Under the pieces are notes generated by a model. The model was not told the DNA's origin. It saw nothing but the letters and a program-made list of their open reading frames with translations, and made no database searches. The translations under genes and the position numbers were made by a program. A stretch of 64,000 nt of DNA from Flavobacteriaceae bacterium UBA4022 (GTDB taxonomy: Bacteria > Bacteroidota > Bacteroidia > Flavobacteriales > Flavobacteriaceae): the NCBI GenBank assembly GCA_002384055.1, contig DGAU01000014.1, positions 144,376 through 208,375 of the forward strand, written 5' to 3'. Shown here in pieces: positions 35,552-45,550 of this stretch; the stretch's first letter is position 1, and each line of letters starts with the position of its first letter.

Positions 35552-36349
35552 ATGAAAAAACTATTTTCTATTTTCGCAATTGCCGCTATGGTTTTTGTCG
35601 GTACAACAAACATGCAAGCTGCTCCAGCTAACGCACTTTCTACAAGCCTTTCAACGGCTTCTGCATTGAGCGCTACGGTCAATGCTCAGGAGGCTGAAGC
35701 CCCTGCAGCAGATAAAAGCTTCCACCAAGAATTAAAACAACGTTTTATTGAAGGTGGTCCAGGATTCATGGGAATCGTTTTATTGTGTTTAATTTTAGGA
35801 TTGGCAATTGCCATCGAACGCATCATTTACCTTAATTTATCGACCACCAACACGGCTAAATTAGCTTCTAGTGTTGAGGAAGCACTTAAAAACGGTGGCG
35901 TTGCTGCAGCAAAAGAAGTTTGTCGTGAGACTAAAGGACCTGTAGCTTCTATTTACTACCAAGGTTTGGACCGTGCTGAAGAAAGTATTGACGCCGCAGA
36001 AAAAGCAGTTGTTGCTTACGGTGGTGTTCAAATGGGTCAATTAGAGAAAAACGTATCTTGGATTTCATTATTTATCGCCTTGGCGCCAATGCTTGGTTTC
36101 ATGGGTACGGTAATTGGTATGATCCAAGCTTTTGATAAAATCCAGGCGGCAGGGGATATGAACCCATCATTGGTTGCTGGAGGTATTAAGGTAGCTCTTT
36201 TGACGACTGTTTTTGGATTGGTCGTAGCGATTATTCTTCAGATCTTCTATAACTATATTGTCTCTAAAATCGATAGTATCGTCAACAACATGGAAGACGC
36301 GTCAATTACATTGATCGACATATTGGTTGATTACAAAAACAAAAAATAA
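35552..36349 (+). CDS. exbB: MotA/TolQ/ExbB proton-channel family protein
   Basis: Inner-membrane subunit that, with ExbD, uses the proton gradient to energise TonB or Tol. 265 residues; an N-terminal signal-like helix (about 1-24) and an Ala/Ser-rich stretch precede the core. The core has TM1 near 72-92 (GFMGIVLLCLILGLAIAIERI), a cytoplasmic loop, and two C-terminal TMs (WISLFIALAPMLGFMGTVIGMIQAF and VALLTTVFGLVVAIILQIF). First gene of a co-directional run with a small membrane protein and two ExbD, its own promoter upstream and a terminator after the last gene. Likely powers TonB receptors such as that at 7.7-10.5 kb. Confidence 0.93.
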   Translation: MKKLFSIFAIAAMVFVGTTNMQAAPANALSTSLSTASALSATVNAQEAEAPAADKSFHQELKQRFIEGGPGFMGIVLLCLILGLAIAIERIIYLNLSTTNTAKLASSVEEALKNGGVAAAKEVCRETKGPVASIYYQGLDRAEESIDAAEKAVVAYGGVQMGQLEKNVSWISLFIALAPMLGFMGTVIGMIQAFDKIQAAGDMNPSLVAGGIKVALLTTVFGLVVAIILQIFYNYIVSKIDSIVNNMEDASITLIDILVDYKNKK

Positions 36350-36366
36350 TTTAAAAAACCGTTCAA

Positions 36367-36801
36367 ATGGGTTTATATAAAATTTTCAAAATAGTAGCGA
36401 TGCTTCTGGGATTCGCGGGACTTATATTTTGGTTCCTGCTGATTTCCAAAGGAGATGATGCTGTTAAGGCAACTGGAGCCGGTGTAGCACCCTTGCTGTA
36501 CATAGCCTATGTGATTATGGCCATCGTGTTAGGCTTGGTTACCGTATTTGTCTTAAAAGGAGTAATGTCTGGTGACGTCAAAAAGACATTGATATCTGTT
36601 GGGGCTTTCTTAGCCGTTTTGCTCATATCTTATGTGATGGCTTCCGGCAGCATTGAAGGCTTGACTCCAGCGGACAAGTCAGAGGTTACGGAAAGCACCT
36701 CTAAGTGGGTAGGAACCGGATTAATTGCCTTTTATATTTTAGCGGTTGTCGCGGTAACGACAATGGCGTTTAGCGGAGTCAAAAAAGTAATAACAAAGTA
36801 A
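36367..36801 (+). CDS. Conserved four-helix membrane protein in the exbB-exbD cluster
   Basis: A 144-residue protein of unknown function with hydrophobic segments at about 7-27, 41-65, 75-91 and 117-137. It lies 17 bases after exbB and one base before exbD1, so it is translated from the same message. Its fixed position between the proton-channel and ExbD genes suggests it is an added subunit or assembly factor of the ExbBD motor, which is inference. No enzyme motif visible. Confidence 0.75.
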   Translation: MGLYKIFKIVAMLLGFAGLIFWFLLISKGDDAVKATGAGVAPLLYIAYVIMAIVLGLVTVFVLKGVMSGDVKKTLISVGAFLAVLLISYVMASGSIEGLTPADKSEVTESTSKWVGTGLIAFYILAVVAVTTMAFSGVKKVITK

Positions 36802-36802
36802 T

Positions 36803-37426
36803 ATGGGACGAAGAGCCACCCCTGAAGTAAATGCTGGGTCTATGGCAGATATTGCCTTCCTTTTGTTGATCTTTTTTTTGGTCACAACGACTATTGAAAA
36901 GGACAAAGGAATTGCACGTCAATTGCCCCCACCGATTGAAGAAGAGTTGGATGTCATCATCAAGCAGAAAAACTTGTTTGTCGTTAATGTGAACAAGGAC
37001 GATCGATTATTGGTAGAGGACGAACTAATGGAGCTAAGTGATTTGCGTCAAGCAGCTATCGACTTTCTTGACAACGGCGGTGCTCCTGCTGGCTCTCCTG
37101 ATTTTTGTAATTACTGTAAAGGTGACCATAGGCCAGATTCATCAGATAATCCTCAAAAAGCTGTTATTTCGGTCCAAAATGATCGATTGACTTCGTACAA
37201 GATGTATATCTCGGTTCAGAATGAATTGGTGGCCGCATACAATACCCTTAGGAATCGTGAATCACAACGTTTGTTTGGCTGGGATTATACCGACTTGAAA
37301 AAGGGGATTGACGACGGGCAAATCACAGGGGATCGCAAAAATATCATCCAAGATAAGCTCAAAGAGATTCAAGATTTAATTCCATTAAAACTTTCTGAGG
37401 CAGAGCCAAAGAAATCTGGAAAATAA
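36803..37426 (+). CDS. exbD: ExbD/TolR-family biopolymer transport protein (with CxxC insert)
   Basis: Single-pass inner-membrane motor subunit, 207 residues. TM about 14-30 (SMADIAFLLLIFFLVTT) with the proton-carrying D16. The periplasmic part is longer than E. coli ExbD (141 aa) and carries a C102-NY-C105-KGDH109 motif in a loop before a conserved strand (PQKAVISVQNDR). The Cys pair could form a disulfide or bind metal. It is followed 12 bases later by a second exbD. Confidence 0.92.
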   Translation: MGRRATPEVNAGSMADIAFLLLIFFLVTTTIEKDKGIARQLPPPIEEELDVIIKQKNLFVVNVNKDDRLLVEDELMELSDLRQAAIDFLDNGGAPAGSPDFCNYCKGDHRPDSSDNPQKAVISVQNDRLTSYKMYISVQNELVAAYNTLRNRESQRLFGWDYTDLKKGIDDGQITGDRKNIIQDKLKEIQDLIPLKLSEAEPKKSGK

Positions 37427-37438
37427 AAGAGACACGTC

Positions 37439-37909
37439 ATGTCAAAATTTAAAAAGAAAAAAAGTGGTGAATTGCCGGCGATTTCAACGGCGTCACTTCC
37501 TGATATTGTGTTCATGCTGCTGTTCTTTTTTATGGTAGTGACGGTATTGCGTGACAGTAATTTACTCGTGATGCAACGCCTTCCAAAAGGGGATCAAGTA
37601 GAGAAACTACAGAAAGACCGTTCTGTATTTATCTTTGCCGGAAAACCAGGACCAGGCTATGAGAAATATGGTAAGGAAGCAAAAATTCAAATTGGGGATA
37701 AGTATATGGACGTTTCCAATGTCAAATTTGCCTTGGAAGAATTCCGACGTAAGTTACGCCCAGAGCTTCAGGACAAAATCATGATTGCTTTGAAGGTGGA
37801 TGGCGAGACCAATACCGGTCTTGTGTCCGATATCAAACAAGAGTTGCGGGAACAAAACTTATTGAAGTTAATTTACATCACCACTCCCGGAAACGAGTTG
37901 GACAACTAG
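37439..37909 (+). CDS. exbD: Second ExbD/TolR-family biopolymer transport protein
   Basis: 156-residue ExbD paralogue with a basic N-terminus (KFKKKKSG), a single TM about 22-38 and the essential Asp D22 in SLPDIVFMLLFFFMVV. It lacks the Cys motif of its neighbour. Two different ExbD subunits next to one ExbB suggest a hetero-oligomeric motor. A terminator lies 40 bases after the stop. Confidence 0.92.
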   Translation: MSKFKKKKSGELPAISTASLPDIVFMLLFFFMVVTVLRDSNLLVMQRLPKGDQVEKLQKDRSVFIFAGKPGPGYEKYGKEAKIQIGDKYMDVSNVKFALEEFRRKLRPELQDKIMIALKVDGETNTGLVSDIKQELREQNLLKLIYITTPGNELDN

Positions 37910-37945
37910 ATACGACAAGGGCCCATTGTGTGGTTGAGTAATGAA

Positions 37946-37975
37946 TTAAAAAAGCCTCTGTTGAGGCTTTTTTTT
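37946..37975 (+). terminator. Intrinsic terminator after the exbD pair
   Basis: Stem AAAGCCTC (37951-37958) with GAGGCTTT (37963-37970), loop TGTT, then T-run. Confidence 0.9.
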
Positions 37976-38005
37976 ATAGCTTTACCTGACAAATGATATT
38001 GATTC

Positions 38006-38725
38006 ATGAAATTAAGATGCCCCAAATCCATATTGATCCCAATAGCTTTCCTGATGGGCTGGAGTGGTATAGCTCAGTCTGAAGCGCCATCTCATGGCGG
38101 ATTGGACCAGGAGTCGTATCGGGAAGATCAGTTTTATATTGGGCTCAACTATAATGTACTGAGTAATGTCCCCACAGAGGTTGCCGTACGAGGCATTTCT
38201 GGAGGCCTAAGTTTCGGTTTCATTCGGGATATGCCCCTAGTGTCCAAAGGCAACTTAGCGATTGGTCTTGGCGGCGGATTTAGCTTTGATCGCTATGGCC
38301 AGAACATCAAAATAAGCACTAGCCCTGATAGTGGCGCAAATACTTTTGAGATCCTCACAAGCCCGTCGGCTATTGACCAAAATAGATTGAGTGTCGTTGC
38401 TTTAGAGGTGCCGCTCGAACTGCGCTGGCGGACTTCAACTCTGGAGACCTATAAGTTTTGGCGTATTTATTCTGGAATCAAGTGGAGCTACTCATTATGG
38501 AATCAAGCTTATTTTAAAGGTACAGAACAGTCGGTAAGCCTCACGGATTTATCTGGCATGGATCCCAGTCAGTTTTACTATACGTTGTCCTTAGGTTACG
38601 GAACCTTCAACGCCCAGTTGCAATATGGATTAGGGACGTTTTTTTCGCAAGCAACAGAAGCAGAAAGTGCGGCGACTATTGGTATAACCCCTATTAAAAT
38701 AGGGATGGTTTTTTATCTCTTATAG
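38006..38725 (+). CDS. Outer-membrane beta-barrel (PorT-like) protein, unknown substrate
   Basis: A 239-residue protein with an N-terminal signal peptide (about 1-23, ending GIAQS) and repeated amphipathic strands (LSFGFIRDMPL, LAIGLGGGFSFDRYG, FNAQLQYGLGTFF) ending KIGMVFYLL, the pattern of a small outer-membrane barrel. It belongs to the loosely defined PorT/outer-membrane beta-barrel family. Position beside the exbB/exbD group and rpoN recalls conserved flavobacterial gene order. It follows the terminator, so it is a separate unit. True PorT function in T9SS is not demonstrated. Confidence 0.7.
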   Translation: MKLRCPKSILIPIAFLMGWSGIAQSEAPSHGGLDQESYREDQFYIGLNYNVLSNVPTEVAVRGISGGLSFGFIRDMPLVSKGNLAIGLGGGFSFDRYGQNIKISTSPDSGANTFEILTSPSAIDQNRLSVVALEVPLELRWRTSTLETYKFWRIYSGIKWSYSLWNQAYFKGTEQSVSLTDLSGMDPSQFYYTLSLGYGTFNAQLQYGLGTFFSQATEAESAATIGITPIKIGMVFYLL

Positions 38726-39325
38726 CCAATAGAAAAACAGGACTACTTGAGGTAATGCACCAAAAAATCCACCAAGCCATAACTCTTGGGAGGAATGTGC
38801 TTGACTCCAAAGCCGAGCACTTGCTACCCATCCTACCGCAACGCTCAGGATCAATAGAGGGGTCAAAATACGTAAGTCCATATGCCAACTAAGGCCAAAG
38901 GCGAACACGGCAAGACCCGTTATACCCATTTGATGTAAACTGGCTTTATAAGAGCGCATACTCGCCAACAGAGCTAATACGGTCGAGACCAACGCTCCTA
39001 AATAAAAATAATAAAGGGGCGTAACCCCAGAGGTCTGACCCAGAATCTTCAGCGCAATAACCCACAAAAGACATTGGATCATTAAGGGCCATTTCCGTTG
39101 CTTTGCGGTTTTGAGGTCAATGGAATCCACAACCTTTAATTGACGCAAAACAGGAAATAAAATTAATGGAGAGAGGACAAGTACAATGAAAAGAATCAAG
39201 CCTTGTATCAACATAAAACGGGTATCGAAGCGATAGGGCTGTACATAGGTCACTAAAAACCAGCCATACATGGGCACAAAAAGGGGGTGCCAGAGGTAAT
39301 TCGCTAATGCCATGAGCCAGCGCAT
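38720..39325 (-). CDS. Conserved multi-pass membrane protein, unknown
   Basis: 201 residues with about six hydrophobic segments (near 6-25, 38-58, 82-98, 105-120, 133-148, 153-170, 180-200). PAP2-like topology, but the phosphatase triad motifs (KxxxxxxRP, SGH, SRxxxxxH) are not visible, so no enzyme is assigned. It starts three bases after rpoN and overlaps the end of the beta-barrel gene on the opposite strand by six bases. Confidence 0.7.
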   Translation of the reverse strand: MRWLMALANYLWHPLFVPMYGWFLVTYVQPYRFDTRFMLIQGLILFIVLVLSPLILFPVLRQLKVVDSIDLKTAKQRKWPLMIQCLLWVIALKILGQTSGVTPLYYFYLGALVSTVLALLASMRSYKASLHQMGITGLAVFAFGLSWHMDLRILTPLLILSVAVGWVASARLWSQAHSSQELWLGGFFGALPQVVLFFYWL

Positions 39326-39328
39326 GGA

Positions 39329-40783
39329 TTATAGGACTTTACGCAAACGGGCCACAGGAAAATCGAGCTGCTCACGGTATTTGGCAATGGTCCGCCGGGC
39401 AATAGGGTAGCCTTTTTCTTTGAGAATCTGGGCCAATTTGTCATCTGTAAATGGTTGACGTTTGTTTTCGTCGGCAATGGCTGTGGCCAAAATGTTCTTG
39501 ATTTCTCGAGTTGAAACATCTTCACCTTGGTCATTCTTCATGGATTCACTAAAAAACTCTTTGATGAGTTTCGTGCCGTATGGGGTGTCTACATATTTGC
39601 TGTTGGCCACGCGCGATACGGTAGAAATATCCATGTTGATTTTGTCCGCAATGTCTTTTAAAATCATGGGTCTTAATTGACGCTCATCACCACTCAAAAA
39701 ATACGCTTTTTGTCGTTCCATGATTGCATTCATGGTGATGAACAGGGTATGCTGGCGCTGTTTAATGGCATCAATAAACCACTGTGCGGCATCGAGTTTT
39801 TGTTTGATAAACATCACGGCATCCTTTTGTGCTTTGGATTTTTCCTTGGCCATCTTATAGCCTTGTAGCATTTCGCTATAGTCTCGAGAAATGTGCAAAT
39901 TTGGCGCATTTCGACCATTTAAGCTCAATTCGAGGTGGCCTTCGGTGATGTGTATTGCAAAATCAGGGACCACTGCTTCGACCATACGATTCGAACCTGA
40001 ATAGGCACTACCTGGTTTGGGATTGAGTATTTCTATTTCATGAATGATGGCCTTGAGTTCTTCCTCGGTCCAGTTATAGCGCTGGATGAGTTTATCATAA
40101 TGTTTTTTTGAAAAGGCATCGAACTGGTGCGTGATCATTTCCAGAGCCTTTTGGGCCGTTTCTGTTGTCGTTTTTCGCTCCAGCTGAAGGATCAGACATT
40201 CTTTCAGATCGCGAGCACCGACTCCAGGCGGGTCTAAATCCTGAACAAGTCTCAGAATCGTCGCGACATGCTCCCGATCAGTATAAATATTTTGGGTAAA
40301 GGCCAGGTCATCGACCAAATCTTCTAAGGCGCGCCGCAGATATCCGCTATCGTCTAAGGAGCCTATGACGAAAAGCGCCATATCAAAATCTTCTTCAGAG
40401 AGCTGGTAGGTGTTGAGTTGTTGCACCAAAAATTGATTGAACGTCGTGCCTGAGGCATAGGGCGTATGATGTTCCTGATCATCGGCACTGTAATTGTTCG
40501 CCGATAATTTATAGCTTGGGGTTTCATCGTCGCTAAGATAGCTGTCGATGTTGATGTCGGTTTCAATGATTTCTGTGCCCTCGTCAAAATCATCGTAGGG
40601 GTCGTCGTCATAATCGTCTTGATCCAAAAGCTCTTTGCCACTCTCTAATGCTGGATTTTCTTCCAACTCCTGGGAGATTCTTTGCTCAAACGCCTGGGTG
40701 GGTAATTGAATCAACTTCATGAGCTGAATCTGCTGTGGCGACAGCTTTTGAGATAGTTTGAGTTGAAATTGCTGTTTCAGCAT
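39329..40783 (-). CDS. rpoN: RNA polymerase sigma-54 factor
   Basis: Alternative sigma factor recognising -24/-12 promoters with AAA+ activator ATPases. Region I is evident at residues 1-50 (LKLSQKLSPQQIQLMKLIQLP), then an acidic region II of Asp/Glu (about 57-100), core-binding and HTH domains, and the C-terminal RpoN box ARRTIAKYRE at 462-471. The 484 residues are intact. It is co-transcribed with the downstream membrane protein. None of the genes here shows a clear GG-N10-GC promoter. Confidence 0.96.
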   Translation of the reverse strand: MLKQQFQLKLSQKLSPQQIQLMKLIQLPTQAFEQRISQELEENPALESGKELLDQDDYDDDPYDDFDEGTEIIETDINIDSYLSDDETPSYKLSANNYSADDQEHHTPYASGTTFNQFLVQQLNTYQLSEEDFDMALFVIGSLDDSGYLRRALEDLVDDLAFTQNIYTDREHVATILRLVQDLDPPGVGARDLKECLILQLERKTTTETAQKALEMITHQFDAFSKKHYDKLIQRYNWTEEELKAIIHEIEILNPKPGSAYSGSNRMVEAVVPDFAIHITEGHLELSLNGRNAPNLHISRDYSEMLQGYKMAKEKSKAQKDAVMFIKQKLDAAQWFIDAIKQRQHTLFITMNAIMERQKAYFLSGDERQLRPMILKDIADKINMDISTVSRVANSKYVDTPYGTKLIKEFFSESMKNDQGEDVSTREIKNILATAIADENKRQPFTDDKLAQILKEKGYPIARRTIAKYREQLDFPVARLRKVL

Positions 40784-40867
40784 GTGCCCGAGGCTTTTGA
40801 TAAATTTAAAAAAAATCCAGTAACGATGGAAGTCCTTACTGCATCTATAGCAGAATTCGTGCCAGAC

Positions 40868-42310
40868 CTAAAAAGAGGCGTTGCCTGGTGAGCGCGGGTA
40901 GGGAATGACATCACGGATATTACCCATGCCGGTGACAAACTGAACCAAACGCTCAAATCCTAATCCAAATCCACTGTGAACACAGGTTCCAAACTTTCTC
41001 AGATCTAAATACCAGTAGAGTTCTTCTGGTGAAATGTCCATAGCGATCATTTTTTCTTTCAGGACGTCGTAGCGTTCTTCACGCTGGGATCCACCAACAA
41101 TCTCACCAATACCTGGGAAAAGAACATCCATGGCGCGCACCGTTTTGCCATCGTCATTCAAACGCATATAAAAGGCCTTGATTGTTGCCGGATAGTCATA
41201 AAGGATCACGGGGCATTTAAAGTGTTTTTCCACCAAATAGCGTTCGTGCTCACTTTGTAAATCAGCGCCCCAGGCTTCAATGATATATTTGAATTTCTTT
41301 TTACGGTTAGGAGTGCTGTTCATTAAGATATCGATGGCTTCGGTATAACTGACCCGAACAAAGTTGTGTTCCAAGACAAAGGCGAGCTTTTCTTTTAAAG
41401 GCATGGGACTGCGTTGGTCCTGAGGCTTACTTTTCTCTTCCTCTTCCAAACGTTTTTGTAAAAAATCCAGATCATCTCCGCAATGCGTGAGGGCATAATT
41501 GACCACGTACTTGATAAAGTCTTCGGCCAAATCCATGTTGTCGTGTAGGTCATTAAAGGCGACTTCGGGCTCGATCATCCAGAACTCCGCAAGGTGTCTT
41601 GAGGTATTGGAATTCTCTGCACGAAATGTAGGGCCAAAAGTATAGACTTTGCCAAGTCCCATGGCATAGGTTTCTGCTTCAAGCTGACCACTTACAGTCA
41701 GGTGCGTTTCCTTATCGAAAAAATCTTTGCTGTAATCTACCTGGCCACGCTCGTCTTTTGGGGGTGCGGCGGCATCTAGATTGGTTACCCGAAACATTTC
41801 TCCGGCACCCTCTGCATCACTCCCGGTAATAATTGGCGTGTGCATATAATGAAAATTGTTGGTCTGAAAGTACTCATGCACCGCAAAAGACAATTTAGAA
41901 CGCAAACGCATCACCGCCCCAAAGGTATTGGTGCGAATACGCAGGTGCGCTTGTTCGCGCAAAGTCTCTAAGCTATGACGCTTTGGACTTAAGATCGTCA
42001 ACTTTACCTCTTCTGGGTCAGCCTTACCCAAAATACTGAGCGTTGTGACCTGAATTTCGACAGCCTGGCCTTGACCCTGGCTTGCCACTAAAGGACCACT
42101 TACGGTTATAGCCGCGCCCACGGCGACAGATTTTAAAAGATCGGCGTCAAAGCCATCAAAATCGACAACACATTGAAGATTGTGAATGGTAGACCCATCG
42201 TTGAGTTGAATAAATCGATTGCTTCTGAAAGCCCTGACCCATCCGGAAACCGAAATCGGGTTTATAGAAGCCTCCATTTTAATGATGTCAGAAATCAATT
42301 TTTTTTGCAT
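40868..42310 (-). CDS. asnS: Asparaginyl-tRNA synthetase
   Basis: Class IIb synthetase charging tRNA-Asn. N-terminal OB-fold (about 1-110), class II motif 2 ([25 protein letters not shown] in two parts) and motif 3 ([19 protein letters not shown]). 480 residues, normal. Upstream near-consensus -7 (TATCTTTA at 42337-42330) with ATG -33 at 19-base spacing suggests an own promoter. rpoN follows about 85 bases downstream. Confidence 0.96.
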   Translation of the reverse strand: MQKKLISDIIKMEASINPISVSGWVRAFRSNRFIQLNDGSTIHNLQCVVDFDGFDADLLKSVAVGAAITVSGPLVASQGQGQAVEIQVTTLSILGKADPEEVKLTILSPKRHSLETLREQAHLRIRTNTFGAVMRLRSKLSFAVHEYFQTNNFHYMHTPIITGSDAEGAGEMFRVTNLDAAAPPKDERGQVDYSKDFFDKETHLTVSGQLEAETYAMGLGKVYTFGPTFRAENSNTSRHLAEFWMIEPEVAFNDLHDNMDLAEDFIKYVVNYALTHCGDDLDFLQKRLEEEEKSKPQDQRSPMPLKEKLAFVLEHNFVRVSYTEAIDILMNSTPNRKKKFKYIIEAWGADLQSEHERYLVEKHFKCPVILYDYPATIKAFYMRLNDDGKTVRAMDVLFPGIGEIVGGSQREERYDVLKEKMIAMDISPEELYWYLDLRKFGTCVHSGFGLGFERLVQFVTGMGNIRDVIPYPRSPGNASF

Positions 42311-42345
42311 GCGTCTTGGTTTAGAATGATAAAGATAATTGTTTT

Positions 42346-44769
42346 CTATTTCGTTTCATCCTCTTGATTTGAGGTTAAAGCCCTTACCTCTTCATCGCTG
42401 TTGGTGAGGATCTCTAAGGCAGGTTCCCGCAAGGTTTGCTGGTTGGCAATATTGCGCTCTAAAGACAAAAGAAGCGAAGGGAGTAGCAGTAAATTGGCAA
42501 GCATCGCAAAAAGAAGCGTTACAGAAACTAAGGCCCCTAGTGCGATCGTTCCGCCAAATTCGGAAATGACGAATACGGAGAATCCGAAAAACAAGACAAT
42601 TGAGGTATAGAACATGCTAACCCCTGTTTCGCGTAAAGCGGCGTAGACCGATTTTTTAATTTTCCATTGATTGGCAATGAGCTCCTGACGGTACTTGGCC
42701 AAAAAGTGAATCGTATCATCGACCGATATGCCAAAGGCAATACTGAAGACTAAAATCGTTGATGGCTTGATGGACACCCCGACAAACCCCATGATCCCTG
42801 CTGTGATCAAAAGAGGCAATAGGTTTGGAATCAAAGAAATCAAAATCATTTTGAAATTCTTGAACATCCAGGCCATAAAAAGGGCAATAAGGAGAATGGC
42901 TAGCGAGAGAGACAGTAATAAGTTGTTGACCAAATATTTGGTGCCCTTTTCAAAAACAAAGGCTTTTCCGGTGATTGAAACCGTAAATCGATCTGAAGGA
43001 AAGAGCTTGTCTATTTGGCCGCGAATATCGGCTTCAATACGCTCAAATCGCTCAAGCTGCGTGTCTTTCATGAACACGGTAATACGCGCGTACTGCCCAG
43101 TACTATCGACATAGCGCGCCAGAAGATTAGATTCTTTTGAGCTGTTTTTGGCGTATGACAAAATAAAGACACGTTCCTGACTGTTGGGTAATTGATAGTA
43201 TTCTGGATTGTTATTGTAATAGGCCTGTTTGGAGTATTTCACCAGGTTGACAATAGACAAGGGTTGAGACAGCTCAGGGATCTCGTTGAGATAGTTCTGA
43301 AGCGATTCCATACGCTTGAGTGTCGCCAGATTGACCACTCCTTTTTGACGCCGGGTATCGATGAGAATTTCCAGAGGCATCATGCCTTCGTATTCTTTTT
43401 CAAAAAATTTAATGTCTTTGTAGAAGGACATGTTTTTGGGCATGTCTTCGATCAGGCTTCCCGAGAGCTTGATGTTGAACATGCCAATAATACTCGCACA
43501 GAGCAACACAATCGACACCATATAAATGGAGATGCGGTGTTCTCTAACCATCCGCTCCATCCAATTGACAAAAAGACTGATCCATCGTTTATTGAGGTGC
43601 TTTAAGTGTTTGTGTTTAGGGATGGGCATGAAACTATAAAAGATCGGAATGATGAACAAGGACAACAAGAAAATCGCAATGATATTGATCGAGGCCACAA
43701 TGCCGAATTCTTTAAGGAGTTGGCTGTTGGTCAAAATAAAGGTAGCGAACCCTGAGGCCGTGGTCATATTGGTCATCAAGGTGGCATTCCCTACTTTGGT
43801 AATGACCCGCTGCAAGGACTTGGCTTGGTTTCCGTGGCGCTGGATTTCTTGTTGGTATTTATTGATCAAAAAGATGCAATTGGGAATACCAATGACAATG
43901 ATTAATGGTGGAATCAGGGCCGTTAGTACCGTGATCTCATAATGCATTAGGCCCAAAAATCCAAAGGACCACATCACCCCGATAAGGACTGTAACCAGAG
44001 AAATAAAGGTCGCGCGGTAGGACCGGAAAAAGAAAAAGAAAATCAGTGAAGTGATGAGCATTGCGGCCCCAATAAATAAGCCAATTTCATCAATGATGTT
44101 TTGCGAATTGAGGGTACGGATATAAGGCATCCCGGAGGTATGGACCTTGATATTTGTTTTTGCTTCAAAGGCCTCAATTTTGGGGATGAGGTCTTTGATG
44201 ATGAAGTCACGGCGCGCGGAAGTGTTTACGATTTCCTTGTTGAGGTACAAGGCCGTGCGCACCGAGCTTTTGGCCGGATTATAGATCAGGCCTTGATAAA
44301 ACGGGAGCTTATTGAAAAGCTCGTGCTTGTATTCCGCCATATTGGCTGATGTGAATACAGTATCGGTAATGAAGGGAACGAGTTCAAAGGCCGACTCATT
44401 TTTTTGTTTCTGAAGCTTCTTAAGATCCCCTATCGAGAGACTGAGATCAACTTCATCATAGGCTTGAAAATCAGCTGAGAGTGCCGTCCAGGCCTTGAAG
44501 TTTTCGGGCTCAAAAAGGGCATCATCCTTGACGCCAATAACAACCAGGTTGCCTTCTTCGCCAAAAACATCTAGAAAGGCTTGATATTCCAGATTGAACT
44601 TATGATCGTCGGGGAGTAAATTAGCTTCGGTATAGGTGAAGCGCATGTGTTGCCATTGCATGGCCAGAAAGACCGTAGCCATAACGATAGCCGCTAAAAT
44701 TCCGATTCTATTTCTTAAAATAAATCGGGCAACGGCACTCCAAAAACCAATGCTAAAAAGTTTCTCCAA
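42346..44769 (-). CDS. MMPL/RND-superfamily transporter
   Basis: 807-residue inner-membrane protein with twelve predicted helices in two repeats, each with one large exterior loop (about 60-215 and 430-620), the MMPL/Patched-like layout. The second repeat has [19 protein letters not shown], a signature of these proteins, with the Asp pair thought to relay protons. MMPL proteins export lipids or lipid-like molecules; specific cargo unknown. The initiation codon is TTG (44769) with an in-frame stop two codons upstream, so the start is well constrained. A perfect -7 (TACCTTTG) lies 23-30 bases upstream. Confidence 0.88.
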   Translation of the reverse strand: MEKLFSIGFWSAVARFILRNRIGILAAIVMATVFLAMQWQHMRFTYTEANLLPDDHKFNLEYQAFLDVFGEEGNLVVIGVKDDALFEPENFKAWTALSADFQAYDEVDLSLSIGDLKKLQKQKNESAFELVPFITDTVFTSANMAEYKHELFNKLPFYQGLIYNPAKSSVRTALYLNKEIVNTSARRDFIIKDLIPKIEAFEAKTNIKVHTSGMPYIRTLNSQNIIDEIGLFIGAAMLITSLIFFFFFRSYRATFISLVTVLIGVMWSFGFLGLMHYEITVLTALIPPLIIVIGIPNCIFLINKYQQEIQRHGNQAKSLQRVITKVGNATLMTNMTTASGFATFILTNSQLLKEFGIVASINIIAIFLLSLFIIPIFYSFMPIPKHKHLKHLNKRWISLFVNWMERMVREHRISIYMVSIVLLCASIIGMFNIKLSGSLIEDMPKNMSFYKDIKFFEKEYEGMMPLEILIDTRRQKGVVNLATLKRMESLQNYLNEIPELSQPLSIVNLVKYSKQAYYNNNPEYYQLPNSQERVFILSYAKNSSKESNLLARYVDSTGQYARITVFMKDTQLERFERIEADIRGQIDKLFPSDRFTVSITGKAFVFEKGTKYLVNNLLLSLSLAILLIALFMAWMFKNFKMILISLIPNLLPLLITAGIMGFVGVSIKPSTILVFSIAFGISVDDTIHFLAKYRQELIANQWKIKKSVYAALRETGVSMFYTSIVLFFGFSVFVISEFGGTIALGALVSVTLLFAMLANLLLLPSLLLSLERNIANQQTLREPALEILTNSDEEVRALTSNQEDETK

Positions 44770-44791
44770 ATCTTATCTGTTATCAGGAGCT

Positions 44792-44799
44792 CAAAGGTA
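44792..44799 (-). promoter_or_regulatory. -7 element upstream of the MMPL gene (TACCTTTG)
   Basis: Exact TAnnTTTG on the minus strand with an expected leader of about 15-20 bases. No matching -33 is found. Confidence 0.4.
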
Positions 44800-44969
44800 C
44801 TAAAATCCAGTACATCCCTTGGAAGTTCGCATTTGATAATTCGGGGATTTTTGAAATGGGTTGCTTCCAGCCTGCTGCGCTCAAATGAATTCGGTTAAAA
44901 CAGAATGATTATTTTTTAAGGGCCCCAATTTATGGCATTGGGCGCTATGTTTTCAAACCAAAATGGGGA

Positions 44970-45524
44970 TTAGACCTTCATTATTTCGCCCTCTTTGCGG
45001 GCGAAGACGACATCAATTTTTTGCACGTGTTCGTCAGTGAGTTTTTGAATATCAACTTCTAATGATTTTTTCATGTCGTCCGAAATGTCCAACTGTTTGA
45101 TTTCGTTGTTGGTATATTTGCGTTCATTTCGGATGCCTATTTTGGCATCTTCTGCCTCGGCCTTGGCCTGTTTGGCCAGGTCACGCCGGCGTTCTTCGGT
45201 AAGTGGCGGCACATTAATGATGACGCTCTCGCCGTTATTCATGGGATTAAAACCTAGATTGGCGATCATGATGCCTTTTTCAATTTCTGGGATCAAACTT
45301 TTTTCAAAGGGCTGAATGGTGATGGTCATCCCGTCTAAGGTATTGACATTGGCGACTTGGTGCAGCGGAGAAGGATTGCCATAATATTCTACCATAACCC
45401 CGCTAAGCATCGCTGGCGAAGCCTTTCCGGCACGAATAGTAACGAATTTCTTATCTAAGTGGGTGAGGACCTTACCCATAGATTCTTGTGTTGCGTCAAT
45501 GATAAATTGAATTTCTTCTTCCAT
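44970..45524 (-). CDS. frr: Ribosome recycling factor
   Basis: Splits post-termination ribosomes with EF-G. 184 residues, family norm is about 185. Characteristic segments: KVLTHLDKKFVTIRAGKASPAML (in part), NVNTLDGMTITIQPFEKSLI and NVPPLTEERRRDLAKQAK. Downstream of pyrH by 26 bases, the widely conserved pyrH-frr order. The 200-base stretch after it holds a short hairpin (44931-44950 area) without a T-run; no clear terminator was seen. Confidence 0.96.
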   Translation of the reverse strand: MEEEIQFIIDATQESMGKVLTHLDKKFVTIRAGKASPAMLSGVMVEYYGNPSPLHQVANVNTLDGMTITIQPFEKSLIPEIEKGIMIANLGFNPMNNGESVIINVPPLTEERRRDLAKQAKAEAEDAKIGIRNERKYTNNEIKQLDISDDMKKSLEVDIQKLTDEHVQKIDVVFARKEGEIMKV

Positions 45525-45550
45525 AGCTTTAAAAAGGTTTAGCGGCGTAC

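Noticed and set aside
44930..44960. Hairpin CCCAAT/ATTGGG as terminator of frr
   Set aside because: The run beside it is A, not T, on the minus strand, so it lacks the U-tract needed for intrinsic termination.
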